This document shows positions 9,177-18,061 of a DNA stretch of 32,622 nt, one piece after another; within the stretch, counting starts at the first letter, position 1; each line of letters begins with the position of its first letter. The position numbers and the translations under genes were made by a program. Below the pieces are notes generated by a model. The model had not been told where the DNA came from and did not search any database. It was given only the letters and a program-made list of their open reading frames with translations. The stretch is taken from assembly GCA_947462095.1 (NCBI GenBank), contig CANHNQ010000028.1, positions 1-32,622 on the forward strand. The letters are read 5' to 3'. This DNA comes from Gemmatimonadota bacterium (GTDB taxonomy: Bacteria > Gemmatimonadota > Gemmatimonadetes > Gemmatimonadales > Gemmatimonadaceae).

Positions 9177-10510
9177 GCACCGCCGAACTCTCGGGCACGA
9201 AGTTCTTCATGAACTTCCCGGTCACGGACACGTCGCACACGCTGGCGGAGTACCGCACGCGCTTCGGCTATCAGGCGTTGGAGAAGGCGTTGGGGATGTC
9301 ATCCACCGACGTGACCAAGGAAGTCGCGGCCGCCGGGCTGCTCGGGCACGGCGGCGCCGCGTTCCCCGCCGGCCGGAAGTGGGGCGTGGTCAAGCTGGGC
9401 GACGGTGAGCCGCACTACGTCTGCATGAATGCCGACGAAGGCGAGCCGGGCACCTTCAAGGACCGCTGGCTCATGGAGTGCGTGCCGCACATGGCGCTCG
9501 AGGGGCTGATCATCGGCTCGTACGCGCTGCAGGGACGGCATGCGTTCATCTACATCCGCGGCGAGTTCGATCTCGCGCATCGTCGGATGGCCGAGGCCAT
9601 CGAAGAGGCGTATGCGGCCGGCCTGCTCGGCGAGAACATCCTCGGCACGGGATACTCGCTCGACGTCGTGCTGTATCGCGGTGCCGGCTCATATGTCTGC
9701 GGCGAGGCCTCGGCGATGCTGGCGTCGCTCGAGGGTAAGAAGGGGTGGCCGCGCAACCGGCCGCCGCGCCTCACGGTGAAGGGGCTGTACCAGAAGCCCA
9801 CCGTGGTGAACAACGTGGAGACGCTGGCCAACGTGCCGGTGATCCTGCGCCTCGGCGCAGCCGAGTTCAAGAAGGTCGGCACGCCCAAGAGCCCCGGAAC
9901 GCAGATGATCTCGATCTCGGGCCATATCGCGAAGCCGGGCGTGTACGAGGTCGAGTATGGCTACTCGTGGAAGAAGTTCATCTACGAGGATTGCGGCGGC
10001 ATGCAGAACGGGAAAGCGCTCAAGTGCATCATCCCGGGCGGCGTCTCCACGAAGATCCTCGACGCGAACGAAATCGAAGGCGTCACGCTGGATCACAACT
10101 CGGCGGTGGCCGCCGGGTCGCAGCTGGGCTCGGGCGGCATGATGGCGGTGGCCGAGGGCACCTGCATGGTGCGGCTGGCGCAGGTGATTCAGCGGTTCTA
10201 CCACCACGAGTCGTGCGGCCAGTGTACGCCGTGCCGTGAGGGCATGGGCTGGATGGAACGCATCCTGAACCGCATCGTCGCCGGCGGCGGACGCCCCGAA
10301 GACATCGATCAGCTGTACAAGATCGGAGAAGCCAACGACGGCACGACCATCTGCAGCCTCGGGGACTCGGCAGGCTACGCCTGTTCGGCCATCCTCGATC
10401 ACTACCGGGATGAGTTCGAGTACTACATCAAGAACGGACGCTCCATGTACGACGGGAACCTGACCGTGGAAGACCCGTTCGCGAACGCCCTGGCGGGAGC
10501 CGCCTCGTGA
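9173..10510 (+). CDS. nuoF: NADH-quinone oxidoreductase subunit F (51 kDa, FMN/NADH binding)
   Basis: GRGGAAFPAGRKW-like GHGGAAFPAGRKWGVV, YVCMNADEGEPGTFKDRW, GAGSYVCGEASAMLASLEGKKGWPRNRPP, ESCGQCTPCREG. ATGA overlap with the nuoE stop. Confidence 0.96.
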   Translation: MSTAELSGTKFFMNFPVTDTSHTLAEYRTRFGYQALEKALGMSSTDVTKEVAAAGLLGHGGAAFPAGRKWGVVKLGDGEPHYVCMNADEGEPGTFKDRWLMECVPHMALEGLIIGSYALQGRHAFIYIRGEFDLAHRRMAEAIEEAYAAGLLGENILGTGYSLDVVLYRGAGSYVCGEASAMLASLEGKKGWPRNRPPRLTVKGLYQKPTVVNNVETLANVPVILRLGAAEFKKVGTPKSPGTQMISISGHIAKPGVYEVEYGYSWKKFIYEDCGGMQNGKALKCIIPGGVSTKILDANEIEGVTLDHNSAVAAGSQLGSGGMMAVAEGTCMVRLAQVIQRFYHHESCGQCTPCREGMGWMERILNRIVAGGGRPEDIDQLYKIGEANDGTTICSLGDSAGYACSAILDHYRDEFEYYIKNGRSMYDGNLTVEDPFANALAGAAS

Positions 10511-11985
10511 GCGATGTGAACGTGGTGGGCCGGAAGATGCTCGATTTCTCGATTGACGGCGTGCCGATGCAGGCAGAAGACGGGCAGACCGTCATTCAGG
10601 CCGCGCGCGCCAACGGCGTGGACATTCCGCACTTCTGCTGGCATCCCGAGCTGTCGGTGCCGGGGAACTGCCGGATCTGCATGGTCGAGATCGAGCAGGA
10701 TGCCGGCGATCCGTGGTTCGACATTGCCTGCAACATGCCCGTGACGGCCGGGATGCGCGTGCTGCTCAATTCGGAGAAGATCGTGTCGCTCCGGAAGGAC
10801 ACCATGCAGTTCATCACGCTCAACCACCCGGTCGACTGCGGCATCTGCAACAAGTCGGGCGAGTGCATGCTGCAGGACTACCACTACGAGCACAACGGCG
10901 CCGCGTCGAAGTCGCGCGATCCGAAAACGCACGCCACCAAGTTCTTCCCGCTGTCCGACCGGATCATGCTGGACAACGAGCGGTGCATCATGTGCACGCT
11001 CTGTGTCCGCTTTACCAATGAAGTGTCGGGTTCGAAGGCGCTGGGGGCCGTGAACCGCGGTGACCACGCGCTGATCCGTCCCGCCGAAGACGCCGACTTC
11101 AATCTCGATGTCTACTCCGACAACGTGATCGATCTGTGCCCGGTGGGCGCGCTGCTCTCTACCGCGCTGCTCGATCATGCGCGCGTGTGGTACCTGACGG
11201 CCACGAAGTCGGTGTGCCCCGGGTGCGAGCGCGGGTGCAGCATCGACGTGTGGCACCGCAAGCACGAGTGGAAGCTGAACGCGCTCGACCCGCGCTTGAA
11301 TACGCGCATCGATCGCGTGACGCCGCACGAGAATCCCGAGGTGAACGGTCTGTGGGTGTGCAACAAGGCCCGCGATCTCGCGCAGCTCTTCGAACGGCCA
11401 CGCGCTGAGCAGGCGATGCAGCGGGGCGCCGCCGTGGACCTGGCGGTGGCGATCGCCACGGCCAAGCAGCTGATCGCGTCGGCCCGGAAGCCGGTGGCGA
11501 TCGTGTCGAGCTGGGGCTCCAACGAGGAGCTCGCGGCGTTCCATGCCGCGTTCGGCTCGCGCCTGCCGGGCTTCGTGAAGGCCGATCACCTGCCGCTGCC
11601 GGGCGAAGTGCTCGAAGACCACCTGCTCATCAAGCCCGACAAGAATCCCAACCGCACAGCGGCGCTGGCGCTGTATCCGGCGCTCCCCGATCGTGTGGGC
11701 GACGCACTGCCCGCCGACACCGATCTGGTGCTGGTGTGGGGCGAAGGCTTCGACCGCGCGCTCGTGCCGTCGGGGGCACGGGTGATCCGCCTCGATGCGT
11801 ACGCGCACGACCAACTCGCTGCCGCCGATGTGTTCATTCCGATCAGCGTACAGACCGAGCGCAGTGGGCACTACACAAACTTCGCCGGCGTCGTCACGCC
11901 GTTCGAGGCGTGCTTCCCCGTGAAGCCCGGCATCGTGCACGCGGAAGCGCTGTTTGCCGCCCTCTCGACCGGATCGGAGGCATGA
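10507..11985 (+). CDS. nuoG: NADH-quinone oxidoreductase subunit G, short form (492 aa)
   Basis: CWHPELSVPGNCRICMVEIE, HPVDCGICNKSGECMLQDYHYEH, CIMCTLCVRFTNEVSG, SVCPGCERGCS. GTGA overlap with the nuoF stop. Confidence 0.93.
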   Translation: MSDVNVVGRKMLDFSIDGVPMQAEDGQTVIQAARANGVDIPHFCWHPELSVPGNCRICMVEIEQDAGDPWFDIACNMPVTAGMRVLLNSEKIVSLRKDTMQFITLNHPVDCGICNKSGECMLQDYHYEHNGAASKSRDPKTHATKFFPLSDRIMLDNERCIMCTLCVRFTNEVSGSKALGAVNRGDHALIRPAEDADFNLDVYSDNVIDLCPVGALLSTALLDHARVWYLTATKSVCPGCERGCSIDVWHRKHEWKLNALDPRLNTRIDRVTPHENPEVNGLWVCNKARDLAQLFERPRAEQAMQRGAAVDLAVAIATAKQLIASARKPVAIVSSWGSNEELAAFHAAFGSRLPGFVKADHLPLPGEVLEDHLLIKPDKNPNRTAALALYPALPDRVGDALPADTDLVLVWGEGFDRALVPSGARVIRLDAYAHDQLAAADVFIPISVQTERSGHYTNFAGVVTPFEACFPVKPGIVHAEALFAALSTGSEA

Positions 11986-13136
11986 ACGTGTTCATGCCCG
12001 ATCTGGTCGTCTCGCTGGTGTTCATCACCTACGCCATCGTGGTGCTGCTCAGCTTCGGTGGGCTGCTCACGTGGGTGGAGCGCAAGCAGGCGGCGGTGAT
12101 GTCGGACCGGATCGGCGCCAACCGCGCGTACATCAAGATCCCGTTCACCAACATCAAGCTGGTGTGGCTGGGACTGTTTCATGGTATGGCCGACGGCCTG
12201 AAGATGCTCCTGAAGGAGAACTTCAAGCCGAAAACCCACGATGCGCTGGGCTACTTCCTGGCGCCGTTCATCGTGTTCGCGCCGGTGCTCCTGGTGTTCG
12301 CCGTGATCCCGTTCGGCGGCACGCTCGATCCCGCGCAGCTGTTTCCGTCGCTGGCGTCGTGGTTCGGCGGGCGCACGTATCCGCTGCAGATCGCGCAGCT
12401 TGACGCCGGCATCCTGATCGTCTTCGCCTTCAGCGGGCTCACGATCATCGGCACCATGCTCGCCGGATGGAGCTCCGAGAACAAGTTCTCGCTCCTGGGC
12501 GGGCTGCGGGCCGGTTCGCAGATGATTTCGTACGAGCTGGTCATGGCCCTCACCGTCATGGGGCTGATCCTGCTCTACGGCACGGTGGATCTCGGCGCGA
12601 TCGTGCGGCAGCAGTCTGGCGTGATGCTGGGCGTCCTGCCGCGATGGGGGGTGTTCCTGCAGCCCTTCGCCGCGTTCCTGTTTCTCACGGCAGCGATCGC
12701 CGAGAACAAGCGAATCCCCTTCGACCTGCCCGAGGCGGAGTCGGAGCTGGTGGCCGGGTATTACACCGAATACAGCGCCATGAAGATGGGTCTCTTCATG
12801 TTCGCCGAGTTTATTCAGATCGCCATCGTGGGGGCGTTGTTCACCACGCTGTTTCTGGGCGGATACAACCTCCCGTTCATGAGCGACGCCGGCTTCCTGT
12901 TCCCCGGCGGCCATGCGGTGGCGCTCAGCCACGGACTGGTGGTGCCGCTGCAGATGCTCGGTTTCCTGGCCAAGGTCTTCCTGATGTGCGTGGTCCAGAT
13001 CCAGATCCGCTGGTCACTGCCCCGTTTCCGGTACGACCAGATGCTGTCGTTCGCATGGAAGATGCTGCTGCCGCTGTCGCTGGCGAATCTGGTGGTGACG
13101 GCCGTAGCCATGTGGCTGCTGGACGGTGCCAAGTGA
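11982..13136 (+). CDS. nuoH: NADH-quinone oxidoreductase subunit H
   Basis: LLTWVERKQAAVMSDRIGANRAY...LFHGMADGLKMLLKENFKP...AENKRIPFDLPEAESELVAGYYTEYSAMKMGLFMFAEF. ATGA overlap with the nuoG stop. Confidence 0.96.
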   Translation: MNVFMPDLVVSLVFITYAIVVLLSFGGLLTWVERKQAAVMSDRIGANRAYIKIPFTNIKLVWLGLFHGMADGLKMLLKENFKPKTHDALGYFLAPFIVFAPVLLVFAVIPFGGTLDPAQLFPSLASWFGGRTYPLQIAQLDAGILIVFAFSGLTIIGTMLAGWSSENKFSLLGGLRAGSQMISYELVMALTVMGLILLYGTVDLGAIVRQQSGVMLGVLPRWGVFLQPFAAFLFLTAAIAENKRIPFDLPEAESELVAGYYTEYSAMKMGLFMFAEFIQIAIVGALFTTLFLGGYNLPFMSDAGFLFPGGHAVALSHGLVVPLQMLGFLAKVFLMCVVQIQIRWSLPRFRYDQMLSFAWKMLLPLSLANLVVTAVAMWLLDGAK

Positions 13137-13777
13137 CCACGCCCGTGAAGCCTCCGACGACGCCTGTGGTGCGCACGGTGAAGTACGCGCGCAAGCAGTA
13201 CTGGAACGAGCCCACCATGACGTGGTGGGAGAAGGCCTACCTCCCCGAGGTGCTGCGCGGACTGGCGATCACGACCGGGATCTTCCTGCGCAACATGGGC
13301 AAGTGGATCACGGGCCGTCGCGGTGCCATCACCACGTACTATCCCGAAGAAAAGCGCGCGGACTTCGCCCCGGCCAACCGCGGTAAGCACATCCTCACGC
13401 AGCGCCCCGACGGGTCGCCGCAGTGTATCGCGTGCAACATGTGTGCGACCGTGTGCCCCGCCAAGGTGATCGAGATTGAAGCCGGCTTCGACATCAACGA
13501 TCCGGCGCACCCGAAGTCGCCGATCCGTTTCGAGATCGACTATTCACGCTGCGTGTTCTGCGGCCTGTGCGTCGAAGCCTGTCCGGAAGACGCCATCCGC
13601 ATGGAACAGGACGTCCCCGATCTCGTGTCGGGGGATCGCTACAACATGTGGCTCACGATGGACGAGATGCTGACCTGGAATCCGAAGCAGGACGTGCTCA
13701 AGCCGTATCCACCGAAGCCGGTCGCCCTGACGGTCAGCGACAGCATTCTGCGAGGGCGCGAGTCATCGACACACTGA
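13133..13777 (+). CDS. nuoI: NADH-quinone oxidoreductase subunit I (2x[4Fe-4S])
   Basis: CIACNMCATVCPAKVIEIE and CVFCGLCVEACPEDAIRM. GTGA overlap with the nuoH stop. Confidence 0.95.
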   Translation: MTTPVKPPTTPVVRTVKYARKQYWNEPTMTWWEKAYLPEVLRGLAITTGIFLRNMGKWITGRRGAITTYYPEEKRADFAPANRGKHILTQRPDGSPQCIACNMCATVCPAKVIEIEAGFDINDPAHPKSPIRFEIDYSRCVFCGLCVEACPEDAIRMEQDVPDLVSGDRYNMWLTMDEMLTWNPKQDVLKPYPPKPVALTVSDSILRGRESSTH

Positions 13778-14292
13778 TTCTGGGCCTGCTGGGCGCGATC
13801 GCGCTCGCATCGGCCGCGCTTATGCTCGTCATGCGTGAACCCATGCGCGTGGCGCTCGCGCTGATCACCACGATGATCATGCTGGGCGGCATCTATGGAT
13901 TGCTCGGCGTGCACTTCATCGCCGCCTTCCAGGTGCTGATCTACGTGGGCGCGGTGATGGTGTTCATGGTGTACGTGATCATGCTGCTCGAGGTCCGCGA
14001 GGCGCCCGGGAGTGCCGTGTACTCGCGCTGGCTCGTACCCGGCGTGGTCGCCTTTGCCGCGCTGGTGGGTGTCCTCGGCATCAGCGTCTACCGCAGCAGC
14101 GCGGAGGTGCTCACGGCACCGGGCGCCTCCGCGTTCAGCCTCACGCAGTTCTCGACGGCGTTCCTGTCGCAGTACTGGCTGGAGTTCGAACTCACGTCGG
14201 TGTTTCTGGTGGCGGCGATCGTGGCCGCCTTGGCCGTGATCAGGGTGAGCCGGCGCGTGCACGGCACGCTCCAGGGACGGACCGATGGATAA
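13765..14292 (+). CDS. nuoJ: NADH-quinone oxidoreductase subunit J (start codon uncertain)
   Basis: IDTLILGLLGAIALASAALMLVMREPMRVALALITTMIMLGGIYGLLGVHFIAAFQVLIYVGAVMVFMVYVIMLLEV. No ATG/GTG/TTG lies just before the first TM helix. ATC at 13765 or CTG at 13774 are candidates. Confidence 0.88.
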   Translation: MDTLILGLLGAIALASAALMLVMREPMRVALALITTMIMLGGIYGLLGVHFIAAFQVLIYVGAVMVFMVYVIMLLEVREAPGSAVYSRWLVPGVVAFAALVGVLGISVYRSSAEVLTAPGASAFSLTQFSTAFLSQYWLEFELTSVFLVAAIVAALAVIRVSRRVHGTLQGRTDG

Positions 14293-14587
14293 GGTGCACC
14301 TGCTGCTCGTGCTCTCCGGAGCGCTCTTCTCGCTTGGTCTGCTGGGCGTGATCGTGCGTCGCAATGCGCTCGTGATGCTGATGTGCATGGAGCTCATGCT
14401 GAACGGTGTGAACCTCAGCCTGGTCACCTTCTCGCAGCAACGCGGCGACGCCGCCGGCGCGGTCCTGGTGTTCCTGGTGTTCGTCGTTGCCACCGCGGAA
14501 ATTGCGCTGGCCATTCCGATCGTCCTGCTGCTCGTGCGCTTCAAGCGCTCGATGGACATCGATCGTTACGCTGATCTCACGGGTTGA
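14285..14587 (+). CDS. nuoK: NADH-quinone oxidoreductase subunit K
   Basis: 100 aa; RRNALVMLMCMELMLNGVNLSLVTF...VATAEIALAIPIVLLLVR. Confidence 0.95.
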   Translation: MDKVHLLLVLSGALFSLGLLGVIVRRNALVMLMCMELMLNGVNLSLVTFSQQRGDAAGAVLVFLVFVVATAEIALAIPIVLLLVRFKRSMDIDRYADLTG

Positions 14588-16494
14588 GCCGCATGCCCCA
14601 TACGCTGGCGCTCATCGCCCTGCTGCCGCTTGTCGGTTTCTTGCTGAACGGCTTCTTCGCCACGGCGCTCGGTGGCCATCGCGCCAATGAGCGCACCGCC
14701 GGCCTGGTCGGTTCTGCCTTTCCGATCGCGGCGTTCGCGCTCACGATCAAGGCGTTTTTCGACCTGCAGGCCGGTGGGTACGCGCCGATCGTCGAGCCGC
14801 TCTATCGCTGGGCCCTCATCGGCACGTCGTCGTTCGAGATCGCGTTCTACTTCGATCGCCTCAGCGCGATCATGACGCTGGTGGTCACGGGTGTCGGATC
14901 GGTGATCCACATCTATTCCACCGGCTACATGCACGGCGACAAGAGCTTCGGACGCTTCTTCGCGTACCTGAATCTCTTCCTGTTCTTCATGCTGCTGCTG
15001 GTGCTCGGCCGCTCCATGCTCGTGCTGTTCGTGGGCTGGGAAGGCGTGGGCCTGGCCTCGTACCTGCTGATCGGCTTCTGGTTCGACGATCTCACCAATG
15101 CGAAGGCGGGCCGCAAGGCGTTCATCACGAACCGTATCGGTGACGCCGGCTTCCTGCTGGGGATGTTCCTGTTGTATCGCGCCTTCGGCACGCTCGACAT
15201 GGACACGATCAACAGCGCGTTCGTGAGCGGCACCGGCGCCGCGCTGCTGGTGCCGGCCAGCCTGGTGGGGCTGCTGCTGTTCGTGGGTGCCACCGGCAAG
15301 TCGGCGCAGATTCCGCTGTACGTGTGGCTCCCCGACGCCATGGCCGGCCCGACGCCGGTGTCGGCGCTGATCCACGCCGCCACCATGGTCACGGCCGGTG
15401 TGTATCTCACGGCGCGCATGTCGGGCATTTATATGATGGCGCCCGAGGCGTCGCAGGTCATCGCGATCGTCGGCGTGCTCACGGCGTTCTTCGCCGCCAC
15501 GGTGGCGCTGGTGCAGACCGACATCAAGAAGGTGCTCGCCTACTCCACCGTGTCGCAGCTGGGCTTCATGTTCCTGGCGCTCGGTGTTGGTGCGTACGGC
15601 GTGGCGATCTTCCACGTGGTTACGCATGCCTTCTTCAAGGCCTGCCTGTTCCTCGGCGCGGGCAGCGTGATTCACGCGCTCGGCGGCGAGCAGGACATCC
15701 GTAAGATGGGCGGCCTGCGCAGCAAGATTCCGCTCACCTTCTGGACGTTCGCCATCGCGACGGCCGCGATCGCCGGCATTCCGGGACTCGCCGGCTTCTT
15801 CTCGAAGGACGAAATCCTCTGGTACGCCTTCGCCAGTGCGAAGGGCGGCGCGCCGTGGCTGTGGGGCATGGCCGCGCTGACCGCGCTGATGACGGCGTTC
15901 TACATGTTCCGCCTGTTGTGGCTCACGTTCATGGGCGCCTCGCGCATGAGTCATGAGGTGGAGCACCATGTGCATGAATCGCCGATCTCCATGACCGGCG
16001 TGCTGATGCTGCTGGCGTTGTTGTCGGCGGGCGGCGGGTATATCGCGATTCCGCACTTCCTCGAGCCGCAGATTCCCCTGCCGCCGATCGTGGAAAGTCT
16101 CGAGCACTACGAGCACACGTTGCTGTACATCTCGATCGGGCTGGCCTTTGCCGGACTCGGGCTCGCGGTGTTCATGTTCGGCGGTCCGGCGTCGCGCCCG
16201 GAAGGCATCAAGCAGGCGATGCTGCCGATCCACCGGCTGCTGTCGGGCAAGTATTTCGTCGACGAACTGTACGAGCGCGTGATCGTGAAGCCGCTGGCCT
16301 GGTTCTCCGAGGTGGTGCTGTTGCGTGGCAGTGACAAGATGCTTCTGGATGGCTCGTTGAACGGGCTGGCCTCGCTGGCCCAGCGCACCGCGGGTGTGTT
16401 GAGCCGCGTACAGACCGGCAGCCTGCACCTGTACGCGTTGTTGGTGATGGTCGGCATCGTGGGCGCTTTGCTCTGGAGCTGGCGTCATGTCTGA
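14584..16494 (+). CDS. nuoL: NADH-quinone oxidoreductase subunit L
   Basis: 636 aa; MLVLFVGWEGVGLASYLLIGFWF, TGKSAQIPLYVWLPDAMAGPTPVSALIHAATMVTAGVYL. TTG start (TTGA overlap) or ATG at 14593. Confidence 0.95.
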   Translation: MSRMPHTLALIALLPLVGFLLNGFFATALGGHRANERTAGLVGSAFPIAAFALTIKAFFDLQAGGYAPIVEPLYRWALIGTSSFEIAFYFDRLSAIMTLVVTGVGSVIHIYSTGYMHGDKSFGRFFAYLNLFLFFMLLLVLGRSMLVLFVGWEGVGLASYLLIGFWFDDLTNAKAGRKAFITNRIGDAGFLLGMFLLYRAFGTLDMDTINSAFVSGTGAALLVPASLVGLLLFVGATGKSAQIPLYVWLPDAMAGPTPVSALIHAATMVTAGVYLTARMSGIYMMAPEASQVIAIVGVLTAFFAATVALVQTDIKKVLAYSTVSQLGFMFLALGVGAYGVAIFHVVTHAFFKACLFLGAGSVIHALGGEQDIRKMGGLRSKIPLTFWTFAIATAAIAGIPGLAGFFSKDEILWYAFASAKGGAPWLWGMAALTALMTAFYMFRLLWLTFMGASRMSHEVEHHVHESPISMTGVLMLLALLSAGGGYIAIPHFLEPQIPLPPIVESLEHYEHTLLYISIGLAFAGLGLAVFMFGGPASRPEGIKQAMLPIHRLLSGKYFVDELYERVIVKPLAWFSEVVLLRGSDKMLLDGSLNGLASLAQRTAGVLSRVQTGSLHLYALLVMVGIVGALLWSWRHV

Positions 16495-18061
16495 GTTCAC
16501 GATGGGACCGATGCTGCTGAATCTCGTGTTGTGGCTGCCGATCGTCGGCGTGGGACTGGTGCTGCTGTTGGCGCGTGCGAACGACGGCTTGGCGCGCACG
16601 ATCAGCGCCGCCGTGATGACGGTGCAGTTCGCGCTGACCACGGTGCTGTATCTCCAGTTCGATGCGACCGCGGCGGGGCTGCAGTTCGCCACGCAGCTGC
16701 CGTGGATCGCGCAGTGGGGCGTGTCGTACCTGATCGGGCTCGATGGCTTCAACATCCTGCTCGTGCTGCTCACGGCGTTCCTGGGGCCGATCGTCGTGCT
16801 CGGCGCGTGGACATCGATCAAGAAGGACGTGCCACTCTTTCACGGCATGGTGCTGCTGCTGCAGTTCGCCATGATGGGCGCTTTCGTGGCGCAGGATCTC
16901 TTCCTGTTCTATCTGTTCTGGGAAGCGATGCTGATCCCGATGTTCCTGATCATCGGCATGTGGGGCGGCGCGCGACGCGTGTACGCCACGCTCAAGTTCG
17001 TGCTGTATACTGCGTTCGGCAGCATTCTGATGCTGGCGGCGGTGATCTACCTGGTGCACGCCATGCAGCAGAGCAGCGGCGTGCTGTCGTTCGCGTTCGC
17101 TGACCTGTATCAGACGCAACTGCCGCTGTCGGTACAGACCATCCTGCTGGGCGCCTTCGCGCTGTCGTTCGCGATCAAGGTGCCGATGGTGCCGCTGCAC
17201 ACCTGGCTCCCCGACGCGCACGTGGAAGCGCCCACCGCGGGCTCGGTCATTCTGGCCGGTGTGCTGCTCAAGATGGGCACGTACGGCTTCATGAAGCTCG
17301 GCTTCCCGCTGTTTCCCGACGCCGCGCGCGCCTTCACGCCGCTGCTGATGACGCTGGCCGTGGTCAGCATCGTGTACGGGGCGTGTCTCGCGCTCGTGCA
17401 GACCGACATCAAGAAGATCATCGCCTACTCCTCAATCAGCCATCTGGGCTACGTGATGCTCGGGTTGCTCAGCCTCGAGTTGGTGGGCATTCAGGGCGCG
17501 ATCTTCCAGATGGTGAGCCACGGACTGGTGGCGGCCGGCCTGTTCCTGCTGGTCGGCATGATCTACGATCGCTGTCACACGCGCGACCTCGCGGCGTATG
17601 GCGGCCTGGCCCGCCTGCTGCCCGTGTACTCGGTGTTCTTCATGATCTTTACGCTGGCCTCAGTGGGACTACCCACCACCAGCGGATTCACCGGTGAGTT
17701 CCTGGCGCTCATGGGCGCCTTTACGGCGGCATGGCCGGCGCATCTCGACGGGAACAACCTGCCACTGGTGCTCGCCGCGGTCGCGGTGACAGGCGTGGTG
17801 CTGGGCGCGATGTACATGCTGCGCTTCGCCCTCACCTTCCTGTTCGGCGAAGTGAAAGCGCCGCACCATTCGCCGGACCATCCGTTGCTCGACCTGTCGC
17901 TGCGGGAGAAGAGCATCCTCGGCGTGCTCACGATCGCCGTGTTCGCGCTCGGCCTCTTCCCGGACGGTGCCTTGCAGAAGACCGAACTGGCGGCGAAGTC
18001 GTACCAGTCGCTGGTGACCACGTCCCGGGCTCCTGCCGCGTCGGCGGGGGTGACGCCGTGA
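16487..18061 (+). CDS. nuoM: NADH-quinone oxidoreductase subunit M
   Basis: 524 aa; LFLFYLFWEAMLIPMFLIIGMWGG, KVPMVPLHTWLPDAHVEAPTAGSVILAGVLLKMGTYGF. Confidence 0.95.
   Translation: MSEFTMGPMLLNLVLWLPIVGVGLVLLLARANDGLARTISAAVMTVQFALTTVLYLQFDATAAGLQFATQLPWIAQWGVSYLIGLDGFNILLVLLTAFLGPIVVLGAWTSIKKDVPLFHGMVLLLQFAMMGAFVAQDLFLFYLFWEAMLIPMFLIIGMWGGARRVYATLKFVLYTAFGSILMLAAVIYLVHAMQQSSGVLSFAFADLYQTQLPLSVQTILLGAFALSFAIKVPMVPLHTWLPDAHVEAPTAGSVILAGVLLKMGTYGFMKLGFPLFPDAARAFTPLLMTLAVVSIVYGACLALVQTDIKKIIAYSSISHLGYVMLGLLSLELVGIQGAIFQMVSHGLVAAGLFLLVGMIYDRCHTRDLAAYGGLARLLPVYSVFFMIFTLASVGLPTTSGFTGEFLALMGAFTAAWPAHLDGNNLPLVLAAVAVTGVVLGAMYMLRFALTFLFGEVKAPHHSPDHPLLDLSLREKSILGVLTIAVFALGLFPDGALQKTELAAKSYQSLVTTSRAPAASAGVTP

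Noticed and set aside
10423-11940. 505-aa reverse ORF antisense to nuoG
   Set aside because: Shadow ORF; no domain, sense strand has all NuoG Fe-S ligands.
14566-16821. 751-aa reverse-strand ORF antisense to nuoL/nuoM
   Set aside because: Composition (His/Arg/Glu/Gln-rich, no domain) is typical of a high-GC shadow ORF opposite a strongly recognisable nuoL.
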